Below the pieces are notes generated by a model. The model was not told the origin of the DNA. It saw only the letters and a program-made list of their open reading frames with translations, and ran no database searches. 64,000 bases of DNA from Rhodanobacteraceae bacterium (GTDB lineage: Bacteria > Pseudomonadota > Gammaproteobacteria > Xanthomonadales > Ahniellaceae). The position numbers and the translations under genes were made by a program. Of this stretch, positions 56,948 to 64,000 are shown piece by piece. The stretch is from assembly GCA_016708465.1 (NCBI GenBank), contig JADJFT010000005.1, forward strand, positions 124,001 to 188,000, written 5' to 3'. Numbering within the stretch: the stretch's first letter is position 1; every line of letters begins with the position of its first letter.

Positions 56948-57238
56948 CTTTGCTAATGATCGCGATCAGCTAGCAAACAGCTAGTCACGAAAGTCCGCAA
57001 GTGATTGATTTGTATATTTACTAGCCCGATATTTAGCGTTAGCTAGCTAACGGTCAATGGCAGTAGTGGGTGTGGATTCCGACGAAGTTGAATTTCAGTT
57101 CCGGATTGCACTGACCAACGCGCTGGTGTTGACCGCCCCGAAGTCTGCTGTCGGCCAGAAGCGGACATCGCGGATCTGCGACAGGTTGTGCCCGCGCAAT
57201 CAACAGGGTAAAGCCTGCGCATTGGCGAACAACCACCC
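56948..57238. other. AT-rich intergenic region with CTAG-rich palindromes
   Basis: The left part is rich in CTAG, which is usually rare: AGCTAGCAAACAGCTAGT near 56967-56985 and a perfect 16-bp palindrome CGTTAGCTAGCTAACG at 57037-57052. The right part (57053-57238) has no recognisable gene. It lies at the edge of the accessory segment. Confidence 0.45.
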
Positions 57239-58266
57239 CTACGCTGGCTTCGATGCTTGGTCGAGGACTTCCAGAACTGCGTCGGTGACCACCACCGGCT
57301 GCGTAAGCGGGATGTCGTGGCCGGTATTGGGAACGACTCGATTGACACCGCGCGTGGACAGCGCAGCCAGTTCGTCGAAGAGCACATACCTCAGGCGGTC
57401 GACTGCTTCGCGGTGCGCTTGCGTTTCATCTTTGCGACGATTGGGCCGATCACCCGCGGCGAGCACGATCAGCGGCATGTTTCCGTACCAGCTTCGCGCC
57501 ATGCGCAACTGGTCGGAACTTTCGAAGTGCAGGTTTTCATCCTCGGTGAGGGCGGCCTGGTAGATGGCGGGCGAAAGGTAGATCTTGTGATAAGCGGCGT
57601 TGACGGCATCGCTGAAGCGCGGATCGGGTCCGGGAACGCACTTCTTGTAGAGTTCGGATCCTTCGACGAAGCCAAGCGTCGCAGCGCGCAAGCACTCGCG
57701 TTCGTCGCGCCACATCGGTTCGAAGCCTTCCGCGACATATTGCTCGTAGGTGAGTTGCGTGGGAGTCAAGGCCCAAACCCGACGCACCCAATCCTCGTGC
57801 GAAGGATCGACCAGCACCATGCCGACCACTTCGGACGGGAAGTAGTCCTTGTAGAGCCGAACATTCATGCCGCCGTAGGAGTGCCCGACCAGAATGTACG
57901 GGGGCGGGATATCGGCGGCCTTCATCAGGCGATGCAAATCGTCGACGATGTTCGCGCTCGTGCCGGTCCTAGTGCCCGGATCGCTATAGCCCGTACCGGC
58001 GCGATCATAGGAACAGGCGCGGGTGCGCTTGGCTACCGCCGGCTGGACCAGAGCCCAGCTGACAGTCTCGCCGGTGACCCCGGAGTCGAACACTACCGTC
58101 GGCGAGCCCTTTCCGGTGCAGTAGAGGTTGAGCCTTCGCCCTGGCTCTACTTCAACCAAGAGATGGGCGTGGACGTAGGCAGAGTCGTCCACGATCGGGC
58201 CACTTTTTTCCGCCGCTAAAGTCGTTGAAGCGGCAAGAGCCGACACGAAGAAAATTCCAATATGGG
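57239..58266 (-). pseudogene. Alpha/beta hydrolase, interrupted near its start by the IS3 element
   Basis: The fold is an alpha/beta hydrolase: VVFDSGVTGETVSW holds the oxyanion region, LVGHSYGGMNVR the nucleophile Ser, and NTGHDIPLTQP the catalytic His. The N-terminus (HIGIFFVSALAASTTLAAEK) is the core of a signal peptide but has no start codon on this side of the IS. The first codons, with a good ribosome-binding site, lie on the far side at 59464-59483. The gene is therefore disrupted; the open frame into the IS is accidental. The substrate is not known. Confidence 0.8.
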
Positions 58267-58305
58267 TGTCCTTCCCCCGTAGAGTGATGCCAGTAATTCG
58301 TAGAG

Positions 58306-58324
58306 ACTCTCGATCAAGGAGAGT
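58306..58324 (+). promoter_or_regulatory. Hairpin covering the orfA ribosome-binding site
   Basis: ACTCTC (58306-58311) pairs with GAGAGT (58319-58324) around a 7-base loop. The right arm overlaps the GGAGAG ribosome-binding site of orfA. The same stem is kept, with one G-T pair, in the relic at 49395-49445. Confidence 0.6.
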
Positions 58325-58327
58325 CCC

Positions 58328-58594
58328 ATGCGGCAATCGAAGTTCAGTGAAAGTCAGATCTCGGCGATCTTGAAGGAAGCGGAGAGCGGCGTGGCGTTGG
58401 CGGACGTGCTGCGCAAGCACCAGGTCAGCTCGGCGACGTTCTACAAGTGGCGGGCGAAGTACGGCGGCATGCAGGTGTCGGACATGCAGCGGCTGCGCGA
58501 GCTTGAGCAGGAAAACGGGCGGCTGAAGCGCATGTACGCCAATCTGAGTCTCGACCACGAGCTGTTGAAGGAAGCGCTCACAAAAAAATTCTGA
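58328..58594 (+). CDS. IS3-family transposase OrfA
   Basis: An 88-residue protein with a helix-turn-helix (about residues 5-48; SESQISAILKEAESGVALAD) and a leucine-zipper-like helix (RLRELEQENGRLKRMYANL). It binds the IS ends and regulates or fuses with OrfB. The last codons, ACAAAAAAATTCTGA, contain the A7 slippery site for a -1 frameshift into orfB. The ribosome-binding site is partly hidden in the hairpin just upstream. Confidence 0.92.
   Translation: MRQSKFSESQISAILKEAESGVALADVLRKHQVSSATFYKWRAKYGGMQVSDMQRLRELEQENGRLKRMYANLSLDHELLKEALTKKF
58582..58588 (+). promoter_or_regulatory. A7 slippery site for programmed -1 frameshifting
   Basis: Seven A are read ACA-AAA-AAA in orfA and can slip back one base into the orfB frame, which continues without a stop as ILTPTQRRSAVQWAM. 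This is the classic A-AAA-AAA arrangement in IS3-family elements and would give an OrfAB fusion transposase. Confidence 0.82.
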
Positions 58595-58617
58595 CGCCCA
58601 CGCAGCGCCGAAGCGCG

Positions 58618-59451
58618 GTGCAGTGGGCGATGACGGAGAAGACGGTGACGCAACGACGGGCATGTCGGGTGTTCGGGCAATCGCGCTGCACACAGCGGCG
58701 TGAATGCCGTGGTCGCGTTCGCATCGATTCTGTTGTGGATTCACGGTTGCTCGCGTTGGCTAGCGCGCATGGCGGGTGGGGCTGCCCCCAGTTGCATCTG
58801 CAACTCCGTGCCGAGGGCCATAGGATCAATCACAAACGCACGGCGCGGCTCTATCGCGAACACGGCCTCAGCTTGCGTCGTCGTCGTCGCCGGCGCTTGC
58901 CTGAGCGCGTACGCACGCCGTTGTTGCAACCGATCGAACCGAACTACTCCTGGTCACTGGATTTCATGCACGACGCTTTGGCGAGCGGGCGACCATTTCG
59001 CACGCTCAACGTGATTGATGACTACGCGCGCGACATTCTTGCCATCGAGATCGGGCACAGCTTGCCTGGCATGCGCGTTGTTCGTGTTCTCGAACATCTC
59101 TGCGAACTGCATGGTCGACCGACCTGCATACGCAGTGACAACGGCCCTGAGTTCAGAAGCGTTGAGGTGCAGAAATGGGCGGAGCGCCAAGGCATCACCT
59201 GGAACTTCATCGAGCCCGGCGAACCAGCGCAGAACGCGTACATCGAACGGTTCAACGGCACGTACCGGCACGAAGTACTGGACGCAAATCTGTTCGACAC
59301 ACAGTGCGAAGTGCGCCAGTTAACCAACGAATGGATGGAGATCTACAACGGCCTGCGGATTCACAGCGCCATCGGCAATCTGCCACCGAGGGTGTTCAAG
59401 CAACGATGGCAGCAACGAAACACGTCTCTACTTTTGACTGGTGTCGCTTGA
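58618..59451 (+). CDS. IS3-family transposase OrfB (DDE integrase core)
   Basis: A 277-residue frame from a GTG, open from the frameshift site onward. After the HTH_21-like part (HGGWGCPQLHLQLR), the catalytic DDE domain has its acids in SLDFMHDAL, RSDNGPEFR and AYIERFNGTYR, the D-D-35-E arrangement. It cuts and joins IS ends, normally as an OrfAB fusion made by -1 frameshifting at 58582-58588. It ends 12 bases before the right tip. Confidence 0.92.
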   Translation: MQWAMTEKTVTQRRACRVFGQSRCTQRRECRGRVRIDSVVDSRLLALASAHGGWGCPQLHLQLRAEGHRINHKRTARLYREHGLSLRRRRRRRLPERVRTPLLQPIEPNYSWSLDFMHDALASGRPFRTLNVIDDYARDILAIEIGHSLPGMRVVRVLEHLCELHGRPTCIRSDNGPEFRSVEVQKWAERQGITWNFIEPGEPAQNAYIERFNGTYRHEVLDANLFDTQCEVRQLTNEWMEIYNGLRIHSAIGNLPPRVFKQRWQQRNTSLLLTGVA

Positions 59452-59463
59452 GGGGTATGGACA

Positions 59464-59483
59464 TGGGCTTTGGCGCCAATCAC
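59464..59483 (-). pseudogene. Separated 5' end of the interrupted hydrolase gene
   Basis: A GTG at 59483 (minus strand) follows GAGGAG by seven bases. Read across the IS with one TGGG copy removed, it gives VIGAKAHIGIFFVSALAAS, a full signal peptide in frame with the hydrolase. This is the original start of the gene now split by the IS3 element. Confidence 0.65.
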
Positions 59484-59729
59484 GTATCCGCTCCTCGGAC
59501 GTCCCTTCTGCACGCAGGTTAGCGCGAACAATAACGATGCCCAAAAAGCACGCGGTTCACGCGTTGGCTCCGCAGGTCTGCTTTGGGTCGAAAGTGGTCG
59601 TCAGTTCTATCGTGCTGATCAATTCGCGTCGAAACGGCGATCAAAGTCGTCGAGTGTTCGGGCAAACGACTATTGAGATCTGCATCGATGACTATGATGC
59701 ATGCTCCTCACAAGATCGGTAGAACCCGA

Positions 59730-60304
59730 ATGAGCAGCTTCTTGGAACGACTGCAGTCAAGCCAATTGCACGGTCCCACGTCGCACAAGTTCGATCTAAA
59801 GGAGTGGACAAGCGCCGCGAAGCCTGTGGCGGCCGAAGATGCCAATCTTTTTGCAATCGCGGTCCTTATTCATCACTCGCTCGACCTCATTCGTACGAAC
59901 CTTGTATTCGTGAAAGACAAAGCGTACTCGGCGACTCGTCGCCGGCATGAACTCGTAGCGTGGGCCAACCATCAGACCCTGGTAGCTGGGCGCCTTGCAA
60001 AGCAAGAGGCGGACCGCTTGGTCCCGCCCGCAAATGAAGCGGTCCTCGATCGATTGGCTGATGTGCGTCTGAAGCTGCCAATGGGGGAGTTCGATGTCGA
60101 CAGCGTCGTGGAGGCGATCGTTGAGTCGTGCACACGACTGCTGCGCATGCTGGCGGCAGACACCACCGCGGTGCCAGTGGATGAGCCGCCCGTGCCGTAT
60201 CGTCAACTGGTCCATGATGCGAACCTGGCGATTGCCTATGGCACGCTGGAATCGCTCTGGCTCGACGTGCTGTGGAATGGATTCCGATTTCACCCGTCGA
60301 AAGG
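59730..60304 (+). CDS. Uncharacterised protein, 3' end lost at the IS21 border
   Basis: From the ATG at 59730 (MSSFLERLQSSQLHG) the frame runs about 190 residues to the IS21 left end, then continues into the IS by chance. I recognise no family. The content is mostly helical (LFAIAVLIHHSLDLIRTNLV, EAIVESCTRLLRMLA). Start codon choice is uncertain; an ATG 19 codons upstream is possible. The natural C-terminus is probably missing. About 245 bases upstream of it hold only the hydrolase 5' end and no gene. Confidence 0.55.
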
Positions 60305-61170
60305 TGTCACGGACCGCCCTAATGGCGCCACCGATGATCGCCGTAATGGCGCCACTTTGGGTGGGCAAAACGGGGCTCGAACGGGTCTCAGGATGCGGGT
60401 TTTGGGGTGTTTTGCAACTGCTGATTTGACCGGTTTTCGGGGTCGCGCGGGTGCGGTAAGAGTCACCGTCGAGGACGATGCGGTAGGCGCCGTGGCGCAG
60501 ACGATCGATGGTGGCGAGGCCGATGACGCGGTTGGCCGGGAAGATGTCGGGCCACTCATCGATGTCGAGATTGCTGGTGATGAGGGTGCTGGCGCGTTCA
60601 TAACGCTCGCCGATCAGTTCATGCAGGTCCTCGTCGTGCGGTGCGCGCAGCGGCTTGAGTCCGAGGTCATCGATGATCAAGAGATCGACGCGACTGAGTT
60701 GCTGCAGCTTGCGCTCGTAGGTGCCGACGGCGCGTGCGGCGTGCAAGGTGCCGGTCAACTGCGCTGGGTCGTGAACAACACATCGAAGCCCTGGCGCGCG
60801 GCCGCGTGACCGAGCGCTTGCGCGAGATGACTTTGCCGGTGCCGCAGGGACCGACGATCAGGACCGGCGCCTTCTCGTGCAGATAACGGCCGGTGGCAAG
60901 ATCGTGCACGAGCGCGCGGTTGAGTTTGGGCAGCCGATCGAAGTCGAAGCCTTCCAGCGTCTTCTCGGCACGAAAGGCCGCGCGCCGCAGGCGCGTGGCG
61001 AGCTTGCGCTGCTCGCGCCGAGCGACTTCGTCCTGAATCAGCAACGCAAGAAACTCGGTGTAGGCGAGATGGCTGTCGATGGCCTGGCGGTTGCGGGCAT
61101 CGAGCGAGTCGAGGATGCCGGACAGGCGCAGTTGCTTGAGCTGCGGCGAGAGTGCGGGGATCGGGTTCAT
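60305..61170 (-). pseudogene. istB: IstB-like ATPase of IS21, frame broken twice
   Basis: The start is MNPIPALSPQLKQLRLSG at 61170. Walker A is GPCGTGK. The frame breaks just after it at 60832 (one A missing gives K-SHLAQALGHAAARQG) and again at 60764 (one G missing gives TTQAQLTGTLHAARAV). LLIIDDLGLKPLRAPHDEDL is the Walker B part. No stop is found inside the IS after VLDGDSYRTRA. IstB is the helper ATPase that selects targets for IstA. It is encoded 10 bases after istA. Confidence 0.8.
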
Positions 61171-61180
61171 CGGTGTTCCT

Positions 61181-62688
61181 TCAGTGCAGGGTGGAAGGAC
61201 GACGGCTGAAGCGGCCGCCGCGGGTGTAGGTGTCAGCGAGGCTGTCGAAGCTGTTGCTTGCGCTGGTTTGGTCGAGGCCTTTGGCGAGGATGGTTTTGAC
61301 GGTGCGATAGCGCGGATCGTCGAACGCGAGTGCGCGCTCGCAGGCCGCTTCGAGGCGTGCGCTGCCGTGCTGCTTCTCCAGCCGGATCACGCCTTGTGCA
61401 GCGCGTAGGTGGTCGAGCACGCGATCTGCAAACAGGCGCTGGATCAGCGCGTGGCAGTGCGGTCCGATGCGTTCGCTCGCGCAGGCAATGCTGCGGATCG
61501 GCCATGGCCCAGGCCAATGCGTCCGGTGGCAAGTGATCGCGCACGGTCGAGCGCCGATGTGACGAGGTCCGCACATGCGTGGCCACCCGTTCCTGCTCGC
61601 GATAGATCTGGATCAGTTGATCAGTGGCACGCAGCCACAGCTGCTGGCCCATCAAGCGGAACGGCACCGAGTACAAGGTCTTCTCGAACTGCACGTGTGC
61701 ATCGCGATGCACCGTGACCCGGGCCCAGGTCGCGACCTCGGGTGGATGCGCGGGCAGCGCGATCAACAAGCTGCGCTCGGTCGCAAAGCGTGCCAGCGGC
61801 TGCTCGCGCGTGGTGCCGTGGTTGCGCGTACCGGCCGTGCCGAGCACCCATTCCTGGATCTGCCGATTGGCATCGGCGAGATCGCGAAACTCGCGTAGCG
61901 GCAGGAAGTTGCGTTTGACGTACTTCACGCCGGACTCGACGATGCCCTTCTTCTGCGGATCGCGCGGCGGGCACGGGCTGATCTTGAAGCCATAGCCTTC
62001 GGCGCACTCGGCATAGGCGCGTTGCACGCTCGGGTCGGTGTTACAGGCGCGCGTGATCGCGCACTTCGGGTTGTCGATGATGATCCGGCCGGGCACGCCG
62101 CCAAACCATTCGAAGGCGCGGCGATGACAGCCGAGCCAGGTCGCGATGGTCTGGTCGCGCACCACCTCCGCGTACTGGTGGCGCGACCAGCACAGCGTCA
62201 TCACGAACACCCAGGTCTTGAACACTTCGCCGGTGTGGACGTCGGTGATCTCCGGGGCCGAACCGAAATCGACCTGCGCGGCCTCGGCCGGAGCGAAGTC
62301 CAGGCGCATCGTCGTACACCTCCGGTTCCGCCGCGGCAAGCTGCTGGCGGAAGCGCCGCATTGCGGAGTAGCTGCCGCGGTAGCCGTGATTGCGGCACAG
62401 CACCGCGTGCATCGTCGTGCCCTGCAGGCCCTGCGCGCACCACTCGCGAATCAACGAGGCGAATGGCGCCAAGGTCGACACCGTGTTCGCCGCCACGCGT
62501 GTCGGCGTCAACGCCACGGCCAGCGCCACGTCGTCCGGCAACGGCTGCGCCGGATCGAGCCAGCCCATCTGCTCGGCGAGTTCGCGCAACCGACCCAACT
62601 TCTTGCGGCCCATCAGCCGCGACCGCGCAATGTCGCGATCGGAATCGCCCTGGCGCAGCCGCACCAGGACCTGTCGATACTGGAACAT
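61181..62688 (-). pseudogene. istA: IstA-like transposase of IS21, frame broken twice
   Basis: The start MFQYRQVLVRLRQGDSDRDI at 62688 has GGAG before it. The frame breaks near 62315 (between EPEVY and TTMRLDFAPAEAAQVDFG) and near 61490 (between AWAMADPQ and IACASERIGPHCHALI). Both shifts need an extra base or two missing bases, unlike those elsewhere in the window. The DDE core is present (VDFGSAPEITD, IIIDNPK, KKGIVESGVKYVKRNF). It would cut the IS ends with IstB. As written it is inactive. Confidence 0.8.
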
Positions 62689-62773
62689 CTCGAATCTCCG
62701 TCTGCTCACCGCGCACCTCCGGACAAATCCGGAAGCGTACGGCCGTGGAGTTCGAGCCCTGCTCAGTTCACCC

Positions 62774-62899
62774 TGGCGCCATTACGCCGATCATCAGGTG
62801 GCGCCATTACGCCGATCCTGACCTGGCGCCATTACGGCGATCATGAAGTGGCGCCTTTATGCCGATCCTCAAATGGCGCCATTGGGGCGGTCGCTGACA
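62774..62899. repeat. Tandem 25-bp terminal repeats of the IS21 element
   Basis: Five units start at 62774, 62799, 62824, 62849 and 62874, exactly 25 bases apart, each beginning TGGCGCC and mostly followed by ATTACGCCGATC. The last unit holds the IS tip. Two copies of the core (TAATGGCGCCA) occur at the other end (60319-60354). They are probably transposase binding sites. Confidence 0.85.
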
Positions 62900-63123
62900 G
62901 CTCCCTGCTCGCTGCTGATCTCGACCTTGGCCTTCTTTGGGTACGTGGACAGCAGGTTGATCGCCGGTCTAACCGGAATCGCGGTTTCGCCGGGCGCGAA
63001 TATTTCTGCCATCAAGGATGCACTGTTCTCGAACTCGCCCAACAGGACGATGGTGCCTCCTCCGGTAATCGCTCGCACGACGGGTCCGCGCATCATCTTC
63101 GTGCGCGACGCCTTCGGCTTCAT
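62900..63123 (-). CDS. Uncharacterised protein fragment, C-terminus lost at the IS21 border
   Basis: From the ATG at 63123 (MKPKASRTKMMRGPVVRAIT), with AAGG before it, about 74 residues remain before the IS21 right end; the frame then enters the IS. Segments GGTIVLLGEFENSASLMAEI and INLLSTYPKKAKVEI suggest a mixed alpha/beta domain, no family recognised. The next gene upstream on the same strand ends 67 bases away. Confidence 0.5.
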
Positions 63124-63190
63124 ACCCTTCAGAACGTCCAGAGAGACTTCACATCGACGGTGGCGCGCATTTCGACTCCTGCTTGATTGA

Positions 63191-63709
63191 CTACGTCTTG
63201 CGGCGTTTGGACCACTTCCTCGGATCCGACTTTGGTCCTTCTTCGATCAATCGCCGGAGTTCGTCGAAATCGCCATTGGCACGACTGCTAATGTGCATCC
63301 ATGCTGCCTTGAAAGCGGGCCGCTTCAGATTCGAGTGAATGCCGTCGCACCAAAACGGCCACGTCTTTTCGGAAATCCGTCCCTCTTGTCGGAGAAAGAT
63401 CTGACCGTTGCAGAGGTCGAAGTATTGGTAGAGCTCGTCGAGGTGTTCGGCGAGTTCTGTTTCGGCAAGTTCTTCGCCAAGGAGCGCTTTCGTCGGTAGC
63501 CGCGCGGCGAGCACCCGGTATTCCTGGTTGATGGAATCTTCGAATGCAGTGACCCCCTGCTCTTTGCTCAGCTCAAGTTGCGCGGCGGCAAACAAGACGC
63601 CGACGGCGGTTGCTACTGATGCAAAGTCAGACCATGTCACGTTCCACAAATAGGCAGCACCGAAGACAAGGGCGCAAGCGATCGCAGGCTTGATCCAGTT
63701 AACCGGCAT
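63191..63709 (-). CDS. Uncharacterised small membrane protein
   Basis: A 172-residue protein. Two hydrophobic stretches (IACALVFGAAYLWNV, about 9-23, and VATAVGVLFAAAQLEL, about 32-47) are followed by a soluble helical part with charged residues. I recognise no family. It lies between a truncated gene and a restriction-type gene fragment on the same strand, so it may be part of a defence or mobile segment. Confidence 0.6.
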   Translation of the reverse strand: MPVNWIKPAIACALVFGAAYLWNVTWSDFASVATAVGVLFAAAQLELSKEQGVTAFEDSINQEYRVLAARLPTKALLGEELAETELAEHLDELYQYFDLCNGQIFLRQEGRISEKTWPFWCDGIHSNLKRPAFKAAWMHISSRANGDFDELRRLIEEGPKSDPRKWSKRRKT

Positions 63710-63773
63710 CGTTCAGCACAACCATTGTTGATCGCAGACATGGGTTGGCGAATCCAGATTCATCGGGAACTCG

Positions 63774-64000
63774 TTAGACAGAAACATGGCGCGCGATGGT
63801 GTCCTGAATTTGGTTCGGCTCGAAAACTACGTCCCAGCTCCAGCGGCCGAAACCGCCCTTCTGATTCACGCCTTCGACCCATGCCGCGAGCGCTGATCGC
63901 TTGGCGCGATTCTGATCGTCGTCGACGCCTTTGATTTCCAGCACCAACGTCTTTCCGTTGCTCAGGCGGACGATGAAGTCCGGAATGAAACGTCGGCGCG
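63774..64000 (-). CDS. C-terminal fragment resembling a type III restriction/helicase protein
   Basis: The frame enters from the right window edge and ends at a TAA (63774-63776). About 75 residues are visible: RRRFIPDFIVRLSNGKTLVL, EIKGVDDDQNRAKRSALAAW, VEGVNQKGGFGRWSWDVVFE and a short tail. The pattern PDFIVRL...LVLEIKG, with an acidic D...E.K triad, is that of the nuclease-like C-terminal domain found in type III restriction subunits and related DEAD-box helicase proteins. The helicase part lies outside the window. Confidence 0.55.
   Translation of the reverse strand, partial: RRRFIPDFIVRLSNGKTLVLEIKGVDDDQNRAKRSALAAWVEGVNQKGGFGRWSWDVVFEPNQIQDTIARHVSV

Larger units (their letters stand above)
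58267..59463 (+). mobile_element. IS3-family insertion sequence with 4-bp target duplication
   Basis: The element is 1197 bp. The left end reads TGTCCTTCCCCC and the right end, on the minus strand, TGTCCATACCCC, imperfect terminal inverted repeats. The flanks TGGG (58263-58266) and TGGG (59464-59467) form a target-site duplication. It contains orfA and orfB with an A7 frameshift site and a hairpin before orfA. The 4-bp duplication is that of the IS407 group. The intact reading frames and duplication suggest a recent insertion. Confidence 0.88.
60305..62899 (-). mobile_element. IS21-family insertion sequence, degraded
   Basis: About 2.6 kb bounded by TGTCACGGACCGCCCTAATG (60305 onward) and, on the other strand, TGTCAGCGACCGCCCCAATG (from 62899), closely matching inverted ends. 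Internal copies of TGGCGCCATTA follow at both tips, as multiple terminal repeats do in IS21. istA and istB are on the minus strand in the usual order and both are frame-broken. No target duplication is seen at the flanks, so one side was probably rearranged after insertion. Confidence 0.85.

Noticed and set aside
57257..58219. 320-codon open frame on the plus strand
   Set aside because: It is antisense to the hydrolase, which has clear catalytic motifs.
62774..62899. Regular repeats as a CRISPR array
   Set aside because: The units are tandem with no variable spacers of equal length, and they sit at an IS21 end where terminal repeats are expected.

Overview
The window is a high-G+C, gene-dense bacterial chromosome segment, complete in the middle and cut at both ends. 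Gene content and order suggest a gammaproteobacterium of the Lysobacterales (Xanthomonadales) or a close relative. The signs are a LysR gene divergent from aceB-aceA, ubiK divergent from a P-II gene, speE near speA, argS followed by a SPOR-domain gene, rpe near trpE, and secreted proteins with CTERM-like tails or a C-terminal IFRDSFE tail. This placement is inferred from families, not from a 16S gene, and no rRNA, tRNA or CRISPR was found.

Bases 1-31.6 kb are mostly housekeeping and metabolism: a lipid acyltransferase fragment, a Bcp peroxiredoxin, the glyoxylate shunt (aceB, aceA) with its probable LysR regulator, a voltage-gated-type ion channel, a DUF1800/DUF1501 secreted pair, an acyl-CoA dehydrogenase, comM, ubiK, a P-II gene coupled to an unknown membrane protein, polyamine synthesis (speE, speA), a PQQ-type sugar dehydrogenase, argS, two transporters, and a two-component pair whose regulator has two receiver domains.

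Bases 31.6-42.6 kb hold an envelope lipid cluster: a VolA/Pla-1-like surface lipase, a DUF1302 protein, a DUF1329 protein, a YCF48-like propeller and an MMPL/RND transporter, followed by a small protein with a C-terminal sorting-like tail. I infer that they work together to release and move a hydrophobic compound across the envelope. Bases 42.6-55.9 kb return to core genes (purC, djlA, rpe, trpE). Among them are a two-component system resembling the one dedicated to proteobacterial sortases, a hipBA toxin-antitoxin pair with two probable operators, and a three-gene envelope cluster of unknown role.

Bases 56-64 kb are an accessory, decaying region: a 5'-truncated AlbA/Schlafen-type gene, an alpha/beta hydrolase interrupted by an IS3-family element with a clean 4-bp target duplication, an IS21-family element with broken istA and istB and a tandem array of 25-bp terminal repeats, two genes cut off at the IS21 borders, and the C-terminus of what looks like a type III restriction/helicase protein.

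Seven reading-frame breaks in five genes are each explained by one base missing from a short homopolymer. This pattern suggests sequencing or assembly error in at least part of them, so the affected chromosomal genes may be intact in the organism.
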